Assembly (NCBI GenBank): GCA_041393535.1
Contig: JAWKJY010000015.1
Coordinates: 23,077-87,076, forward strand
DNA length: 64,000 bases
DNA from: JAWKJY01 sp041393535
Lineage (GTDB): Bacteria > Actinomycetota > Thermoleophilia > Gaiellales > Gaiellaceae
Direction of reading: 5' to 3'
Positions 35,603 through 45,284 of this stretch are shown in pieces; positions within the stretch are counted from its first letter, which is position 1, and each line of letters begins with the position of its first letter. Both the position numbers and the translations under genes were made by a program. The notes below the pieces were generated by a model. That model saw only the letters and a list, made by a program, of their open reading frames with translations, was not told the DNA's origin and did no database searches.

Positions 35603-36579
35603 TGCTCGTCCGCTGGGGGCTGCGGGAGCTCGGCGGCGCGCTGGCCGCCGTCGGGGTCGTCCGGCCGCTGCTCGTCACGACCCGGCGCTGGGCCGGGCTC
35701 GAGCTCCCGGTCGAGCGGCGCTTCGCCGGCGTCGGGCCGCACGCCGACGCGGCCGCGGTGCGGGAGGCGATCGCCGCGACGCGGGCGGCGGGAGCGGACG
35801 GGCTCGTCGCCGTCGGCGGCGGCAGCGCGATCGACTCCGCCAAGGCGGTGTCCGCGGACGCCGACCTGCCGGTCGTCGCCGTCCCGACGACGTACGCGGG
35901 CGCCGAGTGGACGACCGGCTTCGGCTCGCGCGACGCCACGGCGTCGGTCAAGCGCCACGGGTCGGGCGCGCGCGTCGAGGCGATCGTCTACGAGCCGTCG
36001 CTGACGCTCGGGCTGCCGCCGGGCGAGACGGGCGGGACGGCGCTGAACGCGCTCGCCCACTGCGCGGAGGCGCTCTACTCGCCGGGCCGCAGCCCGGTCA
36101 CGGACGCCGAGGCCCTGCTCGGCGCCCGCCTGATCGCGGCGTCGCTGCCGCGGGTGCTCGACGACGGTGCCGACGTCGACGCGCGGGCCGACCTGCTGCG
36201 CGGCGCGATGCACGCCGGCGCGAGCCTGCGGGCGGGGGTGTGCGTCGCGCACGCGCTCGCGCAGGCGCTCGGCGGCGCGACCGGCGTCTCGCACGGGCGG
36301 CTCAACGCGATCTGCCTGCCGATCGGGCTCCGCTTCAACGCCGAGGTCGCCGCCGACGAGCTCGCGCGGCTCGCGGAGGCGATGGGCACGACCGACCCGG
36401 TCGGCTGGATCGAGGACGCCGCCGCCCGCTCGGGGCCCACACGGCTGCGCGATCACGGCGTCCCGGCGGGCGACCTGCCGCGGATCGCGGAGGCGGCCGC
36501 CGAGCGCGCGCCGGCGCGGGCGAACCCGCGCCCCGTCTCGGCGGCGGACGCGCTCGCCCTGCTCCGCGCCGCCTGGTAG
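35602..36579 (+). CDS. Maleylacetate reductase (iron-type alcohol dehydrogenase family)
   Basis: This 325-residue member of the Fe-ADH superfamily has the NAD motif AVGGGSAIDSAKAVS, the PTTYAGAEWTTGFG segment typical of maleylacetate reductases, and NALAHCAEALYSPGRSP plus VSHGRLNAICLP, where classical Fe-ADHs have metal-binding His residues. Some of these His are replaced (AHALAQALGG), fitting the metal-independent MacA branch. The enzyme reduces maleylacetate to 3-oxoadipate, linking hydroxyquinol, chlorocatechol or resorcinol breakdown to the CoA-transferase and thiolase encoded just upstream. Start ATG 35602 overlaps the previous stop (TGATG). The ring-cleavage genes are not in the window. 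Confidence 0.85.
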   Translation: MLVRWGLRELGGALAAVGVVRPLLVTTRRWAGLELPVERRFAGVGPHADAAAVREAIAATRAAGADGLVAVGGGSAIDSAKAVSADADLPVVAVPTTYAGAEWTTGFGSRDATASVKRHGSGARVEAIVYEPSLTLGLPPGETGGTALNALAHCAEALYSPGRSPVTDAEALLGARLIAASLPRVLDDGADVDARADLLRGAMHAGASLRAGVCVAHALAQALGGATGVSHGRLNAICLPIGLRFNAEVAADELARLAEAMGTTDPVGWIEDAAARSGPTRLRDHGVPAGDLPRIAEAAAERAPARANPRPVSAADALALLRAAW

Positions 36580-36634
36580 CGCCGCCCCCGGCGCCATCGC
36601 CAGGGCGGCGCCTCGCACGCCTCTTCCCGTTACA

Positions 36635-36738
36635 GGATCCTCGATCGAACACGTTCGGATCCATTCGAACGCCTGATCCGGCCTTTAGCGCGCATAAACG
36701 CTAATCTTGGATCCGAAATGGTCAATCTCTGGATCCGA
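36635..36738 (+). promoter_or_regulatory. Isocitrate lyase promoter with GGATCC array and TTAGCG/CGCTAA operator
   Basis: Four GGATCC hexamers begin at 36635, 36657, 36709 and 36731, that is two pairs each spaced exactly 22 bp, two helical turns. The last two extend to TGGATCCGA. Between the pairs lie GTTCG/CGAAC half-sites (36646-36670) and an inverted repeat TTAGCG-N8-CGCTAA (36685-36704) whose right arm overlaps a TAATCT -10 box (36702-36707). The ribosome site GAGGAG is at 36737-36742, 5 nt before ATG 36748. The arrangement suggests at least two DNA-binding regulators of the glyoxylate shunt; their identity is not known. Confidence 0.55.
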
Positions 36739-36747
36739 GGAGCCCGC

Positions 36748-38011
36748 ATGAGCACGCCGCCACCCGCCACGCCCGCCCCCATGGCCGAGAACCGCTGGGA
36801 CGGCATCGAGCGCCCGTACGGCCCCGCCGACGTCGAGCGGCTGCGCGGCTCCGTCCAGGTCGAGCACACGCTCGCGCGGCTCGGGTCCGAGCGGCTCTGG
36901 CGGCTGCTGCAGGAGCGGCCGTACGTCCACGCGCTCGGCGCCCAGACCGGCGCGCAGGCCGTGCAGATGGTCCGCGCCGGGCTCGAGGCGATCTACCTCT
37001 CGGGCTGGCAGGTCGCCGCGGACGCGAACCTCGCGGGGCAGACCTTCCCGGACCAGTCGCTCTACCCGGCCAACTCGGCGCCGCAGCTCGTCCGCCGGAT
37101 CAACAACGCGCTGCTGCGCGCCGATCGGATCGACCACGCCGAGGGCACGCGCGAGCGCGAGTGGCTCGCGCCGATCGTCGCGGACGCGGAGGCCGGCTTC
37201 GGCGGGCCGCTGAACGCGTTCGAGCTGATGACGCAGATGATCGAGGCGGGCGCCGCCGGCGTCCACTTCGAGGACCAGCTCGCCGCCGAGAAGAAGTGCG
37301 GCCACCTGGGCGGCAAGGTGCTCGTGCCCACGAGCCAGTTCATCCGGACGCTCGTCGCGGCGCGGCTCGCGGCGGACGTCGCCGGCGTCCCGACGGTCCT
37401 CGTCGCGCGCACCGACTCGCTCGCGGCGACGCTGCTCACGTCCGACATCGACGAGCGCGACGTCGAGTTCACGACCGGCGAGCGCACGCCCGAGGGCTTC
37501 TTCCTCGTCCGGCCCGGGATCGAGTCGGCGATCGCGCGCGGGCTCGCGTACGCCCCGTTCGCCGACCTGATCTGGTGCGAGACGGGCACGCCGGACCTCG
37601 GCGAGGCGCGCGAGTTCGCCCAGGCGATCCACCGCGAGTTCCCGGGCAAGCTGCTCGCCTACAACTGCTCGCCCTCGTTCAACTGGCGGCGCGCGCTCGA
37701 CGACGACGAGATCGCGCGCTTCCAGCGCGAGCTCGGCGAGCTCGGCTACCGCTTCCAGTTCATCACCCTGGCGGGCTGGCACGCCAACAACGCCGCCATG
37801 TTCGAGCTCGCGTCGGGGTACCGTGAAGGCGGCATGAGCGCCTACGTGAAGCTGCAGCAGCGGGAGTTCGCGCTCGAGGAGCACGGCTACACCGCCACGC
37901 GCCACCAGCGCGAGGCCGGCGCGGGCTGGTTCGACCAGGTCCTCGAGACGATCACCGGCGGCGAGGCCTCCACGCTCGCGCTGAGGGCTCGACCGAGGAG
38001 GAGCAGTTCTG

Positions 38012-38012
<1 letters not shown>
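36748..38012 (+). CDS. aceA: Isocitrate lyase (one base missing near its end)
   Basis: The sequence follows actinobacterial AceA closely: RWDGIERPYGPADVERLRGS, GAQAVQMVRAGLEAIYLSGW, FPDQSLYPANSAPQLVRRIN, the catalytic AAEKKCGHLGGKVL, LVARTDSLAATLLTSDID and FNWRRALDDDEIARFQ. At the C-terminus EASTLAL is followed by a frameshift: inserting one base after CTGA near 37983 gives TGSTEEEQF and TGA at 38010-38012, 421 residues, the expected family length and ending. The TGA overlaps the ATG of malate synthase (TGATG). Without the correction the frame runs into malate synthase and mimics a fusion. It cleaves isocitrate to glyoxylate and succinate. Confidence 0.93.
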
Positions 38013-39630
<1,618 letters not shown>

Positions 39631-39645
39631 CGGTGGCGGGGACGA

Positions 39646-39677
39646 GCGGGGGGAGAAGCGCGAGCTTCTCCCCCCGC
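39646..39677. terminator. Repeat-family hairpin with GCGA tetraloop, copy 1
   Basis: A perfect 14-bp stem whose core is GGGGGGAGAAGC paired with GCTTCTCCCCCC closes a GCGA loop of the stable GNRA class. It sits 16 nt after the malate synthase stop and 6 nt before the stop of the convergent peptidoglycan-binding lipoprotein. The same core recurs at 42925, 48915 and 49061. Confidence 0.8.
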
Positions 39678-39682
39678 AGGGG

Positions 39683-40183
39683 TCAGCCCCGGCCGCCGCC
39701 CAGCGCCTCGTTGATCGCCGTGATCGTGGCGCTGCCGGCGATGCCGTCCGCCTCGAGGCCCTTCTCGCGCTGGAAGGCGCCGACGGCGGCGGCGGTACGG
39801 GCGCCGTAGTTGCCGTCCGCCGAGCCGGGGTCGTAGCCGAGCGCGGCGAGGGCGGTCTGGAGCTGGGCGACGCGCTCGCCGGAGTCGCCCTCTCGCATCG
39901 TCTCGCCGGGCGCGATCGTGCCCGCGCTCGGCGCGGCGGGCTCCGGCTCGGCCGGCGACGGGGGCGCCGGGACGACCGCCACGTCGCCGGTCGACGTGGC
40001 GGGGATCGACCCGTCGACGGTGTCGGTGAGGAACGAGTCGGTCTCGCCCGCGTCGGTCGAGCCGCCGCCGTCGTCGCCGCCGCAGGCCGCGGCGAGGCCG
40101 CCGAGGGACAGGGCGAGCACGGCCGCCGCGGTCGCGCGGGTGCGGCGGGAGCGGGTGGGCGAGGGGAGCGGGGACGGGGGCAT
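39683..40183 (-). CDS. Peptidoglycan-binding domain lipoprotein
   Basis: This 166-residue protein has a lipoprotein signal (VLALSLGGLAAACGGDD, lipobox LAAAC), a Pro/Ala/Thr-rich linker, and one PG_binding_1 domain at the C-terminus (REGDSGERVAQLQTALAALG, TAAAVGAFQREKGLEADGIA). It would be anchored on the outer face of the membrane and hold the cell wall. No catalytic domain is present. It starts at ATG 40183 and is convergent with malate synthase across the GNRA hairpin. Confidence 0.85.
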   Translation of the reverse strand: MPPSPLPSPTRSRRTRATAAAVLALSLGGLAAACGGDDGGGSTDAGETDSFLTDTVDGSIPATSTGDVAVVPAPPSPAEPEPAAPSAGTIAPGETMREGDSGERVAQLQTALAALGYDPGSADGNYGARTAAAVGAFQREKGLEADGIAGSATITAINEALGGGRG

Positions 40184-40247
40184 CGGGACGACCTCCGGGT
40201 CGGCGGCGGTGGGCAGGTGGGCGCGCGGCGAAGCCGCTGGCGGGCCG

Positions 40248-40571
40248 TCAGGCCAGGAGCGGCGAGCGCCCGGACGCGAAGCGCGCGGGGGCCGGAGCGC
40301 ACGGCCCGCGGCCGCGCGGCGGGCGCGGCGCGGCGATGCTCGAGCCGCGCGGCCGTGTCGTCGACAGCCCCGCGAGCGCCGCGAGGCGGCGGACGGCGGC
40401 TGCCGCGAGCGCGAGCCCCGCGACGAGGCAGCAGACGGCGGCGGCGAGCACGGGCACGGCGTCTCCCTGCAGCGCGGCGAGCACGATCGCAGCCGCGACG
40501 AGGGCCAGGGCGAGGAGGCGCACCCACCGGCGCTCGCTCGCGTGGTCGATCCACGCGTGGAGCCGGGACAT
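40248..40571 (-). CDS. Small two-helix membrane protein
   Basis: This 107-residue protein begins MSRLHAWIDHASERRWVRLL and has two hydrophobic spans (LALALVAAAIVLAALQG and AVPVLAAAVCCLVAGLALAA) followed by an Arg/Pro-rich basic tail. No family is recognised. ATG 40571 is preceded by TAGGAT (minus strand, 40578-40583) at 6 nt, matching the leaderless pattern, which supports it as a real gene. Confidence 0.55.
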   Translation of the reverse strand: MSRLHAWIDHASERRWVRLLALALVAAAIVLAALQGDAVPVLAAAVCCLVAGLALAAAAVRRLAALAGLSTTRPRGSSIAAPRPPRGRGPCAPAPARFASGRSPLLA

Positions 40572-40580
40572 GCGGGGATC

Positions 40581-41990
40581 CTAGCGCGCGCCGCCGGCCG
40601 GGGGGCGCGGCGCGCGCCCCCTCGGTGCGAGGCGCAACGGGAGCGCGGAGACGAGCACGATCCCGCTCAGGACGGTCATCAGCAGCGCGATCCGGTGCTG
40701 CGCGTCGCGGTCGATCGAGTCCCCGAACGCGATGCCGAGCACGCACGCCGCGAGGATCGAGCCGAGGTAGCGCGCGGTCATGAACAGGCCGGAGGCGGTG
40801 CCGATCGCGTCCGGCCGCGAGGCGCGGACGAGCGTCGCCTGCAGGCCGAGGTTCGAGAAGCCGCTGCTCGCGCCGAGCGCGGCGAGGACGACGACGATCC
40901 ACCACACGGGGCTGCCGTCGCCGAGCGTCAGCATCAGCGCCGACCCGGCGGTCATGATCGCGAAGCCGGCGACGAGCGCGGGCGTCGGACCGCGGCGGTC
41001 GATCAGCCGGCCGGCGGCCGGGACGGTGACGATGCCGACGCCCGTGACGGCGAGCATGACGAGGCCGGCCGCCTTCAGGCTCAGGTCGCGGCTCTCCTCC
41101 AGGTAGCTCGGGAAGCCGAGGAAGACGCAGTAGAAGACGACGTTGACGAGCACGTAGCGGACGTAGACGGTGGAGAGCGCCCGGTTCGCGACGAGCTCTC
41201 GCAGGTCGACGAACGGCTCGCGGGCGCGCAGCTCGGCCGCGACGAAGGCGGCGAGCGCGCCGAGCCCGATCGCGAGCGCGGCGTAGTCGGCGCCGCGCCC
41301 GAGCGAGAGCAGGAACCAGAGCAGCGCGACCAGGGCCGCGACGAACAGCGCGACGCCGAGCGGGTCGACGCGGCGCACGACCGCGAGCGGCCGTGCGGGC
41401 GGGACCGGCGGGTCGGGCGGGAGGAAGCGCGCTGCGAGGGCGGACGACAGCGCCACGATCGGCAGGTTCGCCCAGAAGATCGCCTGCCAGCCGCCCGCGG
41501 AGACGAGCAGCGCGCCGAGGGTCGGCCCGAGCGCGGCGGCCATCGACGAGAACAGCGCGAGCACGCCGAGGGCGCGCGCCTGCCGGTCGTGGATCGTCGC
41601 CCGCACGATCGCGACGCCCGACGGGAAGAGCGCCGAGGTGCCGATCGCCTGCAGCGCGCGCAGCCCGAGCAGCCAGCCGAAGTCGGGCGCGAACGGCGCC
41701 GCCGTCGCTGCCGCCGCCGAGATGACGAGCCCGACCCGGAACACGCGGCGCGGGCCGAGCACGTCCGAGAGCCGGCCCATCACGGGCTGCCCGCTCGCGC
41801 TCGCCAGGTAGAAGACCGAGACGACCCACGAGACGGTGTCGAAGCGGAGCCCGAAGTCGCGCTGGAGCGAGACGAGCGCGACCGCGATCATCGACGAGTT
41901 GAGCGCGTTCAGGAGCGTGCCCGACCCGATCGCGCCGAGCAGCGCCTGCCTGCCGTCGAGCGGCGCGCGGAGCCGGACTGCGCCCCTCAC
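40581..41990 (-). CDS. MFS transporter, DHA2-like drug exporter family
   Basis: This 469-residue protein has about 14 predicted membrane helices. MFS signatures are the loop 2-3 motif GQPVMGRLSDVLGPRRVFR, the helix-5 region LGPTLGALLVSAGGWQAIFW (antiporter motif C) and a second-half loop AGRLIDRRGPTPAL. The 14-helix plan is typical of proton-driven multidrug exporters (EmrB/QacA group). GTG 41990 starts 9 nt after the stop of the cyclase gene, so the two are probably one operon, and the exporter may handle a related metabolite. The substrate is unknown. Confidence 0.85.
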   Translation of the reverse strand: MRGAVRLRAPLDGRQALLGAIGSGTLLNALNSSMIAVALVSLQRDFGLRFDTVSWVVSVFYLASASGQPVMGRLSDVLGPRRVFRVGLVISAAAATAAPFAPDFGWLLGLRALQAIGTSALFPSGVAIVRATIHDRQARALGVLALFSSMAAALGPTLGALLVSAGGWQAIFWANLPIVALSSALAARFLPPDPPVPPARPLAVVRRVDPLGVALFVAALVALLWFLLSLGRGADYAALAIGLGALAAFVAAELRAREPFVDLRELVANRALSTVYVRYVLVNVVFYCVFLGFPSYLEESRDLSLKAAGLVMLAVTGVGIVTVPAAGRLIDRRGPTPALVAGFAIMTAGSALMLTLGDGSPVWWIVVVLAALGASSGFSNLGLQATLVRASRPDAIGTASGLFMTARYLGSILAACVLGIAFGDSIDRDAQHRIALLMTVLSGIVLVSALPLRLAPRGRAPRPPAGGAR

Positions 41991-41999
41991 GGGCCGCCG

Positions 42000-42755
42000 T
42001 CAGCCGCGCGGCACGAGCGCGATCGGGCGCAGCGGCGAGCCCGACCCGTGCCGGATCCTGAGCGGCGTGGCCGCGAAGTACGACAGGCCGGGCACGCGGT
42101 CGAGCCCGTCGAGGCATTCGACGATCGAGATGTCGTTCGGCAGGAAGTGCTCGGCGTGCCCGTACGCGGCGACCATCTCGCCGTCGACGACGCTGCAGTC
42201 GCACGTCGACGAGTCCGAGCAGACGGCCCGGACGCCGAGGTCGCGCAGCTCCCGGCACGCGCGCTCGGTCAGGCCGGGCGTGTTCAGGCCCCACCAGGCC
42301 GCGCCGCGGCCGCCCGGCCGCAGGTGCCGTGACCAGCCGAAGTCGATCAGGACGACGTCGCCCTCGCGGATCCCCGCGCCGGCCGCGGCCAGCAGCTCGT
42401 CGACGTCGACGAGCTCCCCCGCCTGCAGCTCCCGTCGGCCGAGGTCGACCTTGACCGCGCGGCCCCAGAGCGCCGTGGGCGCGAGCGTGTCGACGGTCGC
42501 GTCCGGCCGGTCGGCGAGCACGTGCGCGGGCGCGTCGACGTGCGGGCCGACGTGCTCCGGGAGGATCAGCGTCTGCATCCCGAACCCGTGCAGCGGGATC
42601 GTTCGCGTCCGCTCGACGATCTGGATCTCCGGGTGCGTCGCGAACCGCGGCACGTCCGGGCCCAGCACGGGCGAGAGGTCGATCACGTCGAACGCGGCGA
42701 GCGCGCCGACGAGCGCGTCCACCGCCGCCGTGGCGTCCTGCTGTTGCGTCTCCAT
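42000..42755 (-). CDS. Cyclase family protein (kynurenine formamidase-like)
   Basis: This 251-residue protein belongs to the metal-dependent cyclase/KynB family. The metal-binding motif is LPEHVGPHVDAPAHVLAD (HxGxHxDxxxH), with downstream LIDFGWSRHL, AWWGLNTPGLTERAC and VCSDSSTCDCSVVDG. Members hydrolyse N-formylkynurenine, isatin or related amide and lactone bonds; no kyn genes are nearby, so another substrate is likely. ATG 42755 has GGGAGG at a good distance. It probably forms an operon with the MFS exporter. Confidence 0.8.
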   Translation of the reverse strand: METQQQDATAAVDALVGALAAFDVIDLSPVLGPDVPRFATHPEIQIVERTRTIPLHGFGMQTLILPEHVGPHVDAPAHVLADRPDATVDTLAPTALWGRAVKVDLGRRELQAGELVDVDELLAAAGAGIREGDVVLIDFGWSRHLRPGGRGAAWWGLNTPGLTERACRELRDLGVRAVCSDSSTCDCSVVDGEMVAAYGHAEHFLPNDISIVECLDGLDRVPGLSYFAATPLRIRHGSGSPLRPIALVPRG

Positions 42756-42881
42756 CAGACCTCCCAGCGACCGCGTCGACGACCGCCGACGCCGGACGGA
42801 GTCTACGCCGCGCCGGGGGACTCGGCCGTCGTCGCTGCCGCGCACGCGCCCGCTCGGGGAAGCCGCCCGTCCGCGGGCGAG

Positions 42882-42957
42882 GCGTGAGCCCGAGTGCGCG
42901 ACGCCTGGCGTGATGAGGGGGGTGCTGGGGGGAGAAGCGCGAGCTTCTCCCCCCAGA
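42882..42957. repeat. Intergenic repeat with 14-bp GCGA-loop hairpin, copy 2
   Basis: The 3-prime half (42925-42956) is a perfect 14-bp stem (CTGGGGGGAGAAGC with its complement) around GCGA and begins 1 nt past the acyl-CoA ligase stop on the minus strand. The 5-prime half, GCGTGAGCCCGAGTGCG and then GATGAGGGGG, recurs almost identically at 49020-49060. So the unit is about 70 bp rather than a simple terminator. Confidence 0.75.
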
Positions 42958-44589
42958 TCAAAGGCGTTCCGCCCTGATCACGATCCCCGCCGCCTCGCGG
43001 TCCCAGGTGTCCTCGGTGATGCCCTGGTCGCGCAGCTCGACCTTGCGGATCTTCTCCGTGGGCGTCATCGGGAGCACCTCGAGCTGGCGGAAGTAGCGCG
43101 GGACCATGAAGTGCGCGACGCGCGGCCGGAGGAACTCGACCAGGTCGACGAAGTCGATCGTGCGGCCCTCGACCGGCTTGAGGACGGCGAGGATCTCGTC
43201 CTCGGCGTACTCGCTGCGGACGGCGACGACGGCCGCGGTGGCGACGTCGGGGTGCGCGCACAGCTCCAGCTCGAGCTCCATGGAGGAGATGAACTCGCCG
43301 CGGCGGCGGATGGCGTCCTTGATGCGGTCGACGAAGTAGTAGTTGCCGTCCTCGTCCATGCGGCCGGCGTCGCCGGTGTGGAACCAGCCGTTGCGCCAGG
43401 CGGCGGCGGTGGCCTCGGGCATCTTGTAGTAGCCGTGGTTCATCGACCAGGGGGTGTCGGAGCGGACGGCGAACTCGCCGACCTCGCCGACGGGCACCTC
43501 GCAGTCGTTCTCGTCGACGAGGCGGACCTCGACCCCGGGCCGCAGGCGCCCGCACGTGCCCGGGAGGCTGGGCGTCGGCCCGGTGATGATCGGCGTGTTG
43601 ATCTCGGTCATGTTGTAGATCGAGCGCACCTCGACGCCGAAGCGCTCGGCGAAGGCGGGGACGTCGTCGACGACCGGGACCATGAACATCAGCCGCATCG
43701 GGTGGTCGCGGTCGTCCTCGCGCGGCGGCTGGGACTCGAGGAACGCGGCCATCGCGCCGAGCAGGAAGACGGCGGTCGACTCCGTCTCGCGCACCTGCTC
43801 CCAGAAGGCGTCGGTTCGGAACCGCTCGACGAACGAGAGCGACCCGCCGCGCAGGAGCATCGAGTTGAAGAGCCCGGTGCCGCCCATGTGGAAGAGCGGC
43901 AGGTTGATCATGTACCGGTCCTCGCTCGTCAGGAACGGCCACGTCTCCTCGCCGAACATCGAGTAGGCGTGCATGTAGGAGCTGAGCACGCCCTTCGACG
44001 GGCCGGTGGTGCCGGACGTGTACCAGACGCCCTGCGTGTGCCACGGCTCGATCGGGCGCGCGAGCGCCAGCGCCTCGTCCGTGACCGGCGTGTCCGTGAA
44101 GACGGCTGCGGGATGGCGCCGCAGGCCGGGGAGGTCCGGGCCCTCGCCGCCGACGTGGACGACGTCCTCGAGCGCGGCGCGGTCGACGTCGGCGAGCCGC
44201 TCGACGAGCTGGTGGTGCGCGACGACGAGCTTCGCGTCGGAGTTCGCGACGACGTGCGCGAGCAGGTTGCCGCGGTAGGCGGGGTTCGCCGGGATGTAGA
44301 CGGCGCCGAGGTAGTTGAGGCCGTACCAGACGCCGATCGCCTCGCGGCAGTTCGGCAGGAAGGAGAGGACGTGGTCGCCCTGCTCGACGCCGAGGGCCCG
44401 GAAGCCCGCGGCGTGGCGCCGGGCGATCGCCTGGAGGTCGGCGAAGGTCCACTCCTCGCCGCCGAGGAAGCGGACGAAGACCTGGTCGGGGCGCTCGGCG
44501 GCGTAGCGGTCGAGCAGGTAGCGGAGGACGACCTGCTCGCGGGGCGGGATGCGCGGGTCGCTGCGGGGGCTGGGGTCGGGCTGGCTCAT
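42958..44589 (-). CDS. Acyl-CoA synthetase (ANL superfamily, CaiC/carnitine-CoA ligase-like)
   Basis: This 543-residue adenylate-forming enzyme has the P-loop-like signature GVWYTSGTTGPSKGVLSSY, the A5 motif SIYNMTEINTPI, the A7/A8 hinge GNGWFHTGDAGRMDEDGNYY and RIKDAIRRRGEFISS, and the catalytic Lys region MTPTEKIRKVELRD near the C-terminus. Crotonobetaine/carnitine-CoA ligase-type enzymes share the LPLFHMGGTGLFNS segment. It would form an acyl-CoA from an acid, ATP and CoA; the acid is unknown. ATG 44589 is preceded by TAGCGT (44598-44603) at 8 nt, so the transcript is probably leaderless. A repeat-family hairpin follows the stop. Confidence 0.85.
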   Translation of the reverse strand: MSQPDPSPRSDPRIPPREQVVLRYLLDRYAAERPDQVFVRFLGGEEWTFADLQAIARRHAAGFRALGVEQGDHVLSFLPNCREAIGVWYGLNYLGAVYIPANPAYRGNLLAHVVANSDAKLVVAHHQLVERLADVDRAALEDVVHVGGEGPDLPGLRRHPAAVFTDTPVTDEALALARPIEPWHTQGVWYTSGTTGPSKGVLSSYMHAYSMFGEETWPFLTSEDRYMINLPLFHMGGTGLFNSMLLRGGSLSFVERFRTDAFWEQVRETESTAVFLLGAMAAFLESQPPREDDRDHPMRLMFMVPVVDDVPAFAERFGVEVRSIYNMTEINTPIITGPTPSLPGTCGRLRPGVEVRLVDENDCEVPVGEVGEFAVRSDTPWSMNHGYYKMPEATAAAWRNGWFHTGDAGRMDEDGNYYFVDRIKDAIRRRGEFISSMELELELCAHPDVATAAVVAVRSEYAEDEILAVLKPVEGRTIDFVDLVEFLRPRVAHFMVPRYFRQLEVLPMTPTEKIRKVELRDQGITEDTWDREAAGIVIRAERL

Positions 44590-44657
44590 GGCGCGACACG
44601 CTAGCGAGCCGCCCGCCTCCGGCGACGGGCGGAGCCGACCGCGGCGGCGCGAGCCGA

Positions 44658-45104
44658 TCAGGCGCCGACGGGCGAGGCCCCGGGGCGCCAGGCGCCGCCC
44701 GCGTCCCGCGCGAGGTCGGCCAGCGTGCGCGACTCGAGCAGCGAGATGGTCGCGTCGCGCACCTCCTCCCAGACGCCGCGCAGCGTGCAGCCGATCGTCA
44801 TCGGGCACGGCTCGGGCTCCCGTCGCGTGGCGCAGCCGATCGGGGCGAGCTGGCCCTCGAGCAGCCGGACGACCCGCTCGAGCGTGATCTCCTCCGCGGG
44901 CTTGTTCAGCCGGTAGCCGCCGGCCGGGCCGCGCTCGGAGCGGACGAGGCCCGCCTTGCGGAGCGTCGGCATCACCTGCTCGAGGACGGACTGGGGGACC
45001 TGCACCCGCCCCGCGATCTCCTCGAGCTTGAGCGGGCCGCCGTCCGCGATCGCGAGCGCGAGCAGCGCGCGCGTCGCGTAGTCGGTGCGCCTCGAAACCC
45101 ACAT
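44658..45104 (-). CDS. Rrf2-family transcriptional regulator with Cys triad (probable Fe-S sensor)
   Basis: This 148-residue protein starts MWVSRRTDYATRALLALAIA, the Rrf2 winged-helix entry, with EIAGRVQVPQSVLEQVMPTL (recognition region) and SERGPAGGYRLNKPAEEIT (wing). Three cysteines in GCATRREPEPCPMTIGC, spaced C-x8-C-x5-C, match the cluster ligands of IscR/NsrR/RirA-like Rrf2 proteins. It would sense Fe-S status, NO or oxidants. It is divergent from the sulfate ABC operon, with facing promoters and an inverted repeat between. AGGAGC lies 14 nt before ATG 45104. Confidence 0.85.
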   Translation of the reverse strand: MWVSRRTDYATRALLALAIADGGPLKLEEIAGRVQVPQSVLEQVMPTLRKAGLVRSERGPAGGYRLNKPAEEITLERVVRLLEGQLAPIGCATRREPEPCPMTIGCTLRGVWEEVRDATISLLESRTLADLARDAGGAWRPGASPVGA

Positions 45105-45155
45105 CGGACCCGGCGCTCCTTCCGCTCGACCGACCTGCCTGCTACCGTTCCGGAC

Positions 45156-45190
45156 ATCGTAGACATTGTCGACGGGTACTGTCAACAATG
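45156..45190 (-). promoter_or_regulatory. Promoter of the Cys-triad Rrf2 gene with CATTGT/ACAATG inverted repeat
   Basis: On the minus strand TTGACA (45185-45180) and TACGAT (45161-45156) are separated by 18 nt. A perfect 6-bp inverted repeat, CATTGT at 45164-45169 and ACAATG at 45185-45190, spans the spacer and the -35 box, a natural position for autorepression by the Rrf2 protein. Confidence 0.6.
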
Positions 45191-45210
45191 CTGCGAGGTC
45201 GATCTCCCGC

Positions 45211-45260
45211 TTGACAGGAAGGCTCCTGGCCCGGTACTAATGTCCACCTGTTTGGTAGGA
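45211..45260 (+). promoter_or_regulatory. Sulfate ABC operon promoter and possible operator
   Basis: TTGACA (45211-45216), an 18-nt spacer and TACTAA (45235-45240) form a near-consensus vegetative promoter, rare in this GC-rich window. About 7 nt downstream lies CCTGTTTGGTAGG (45247-45259), with CCT/AGG symmetry, in the initially transcribed region. That is a likely repressor site for one of the flanking Rrf2 proteins. Confidence 0.65.
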
Positions 45261-45284
45261 AATGTCGACTGATAAGAATTGAAC

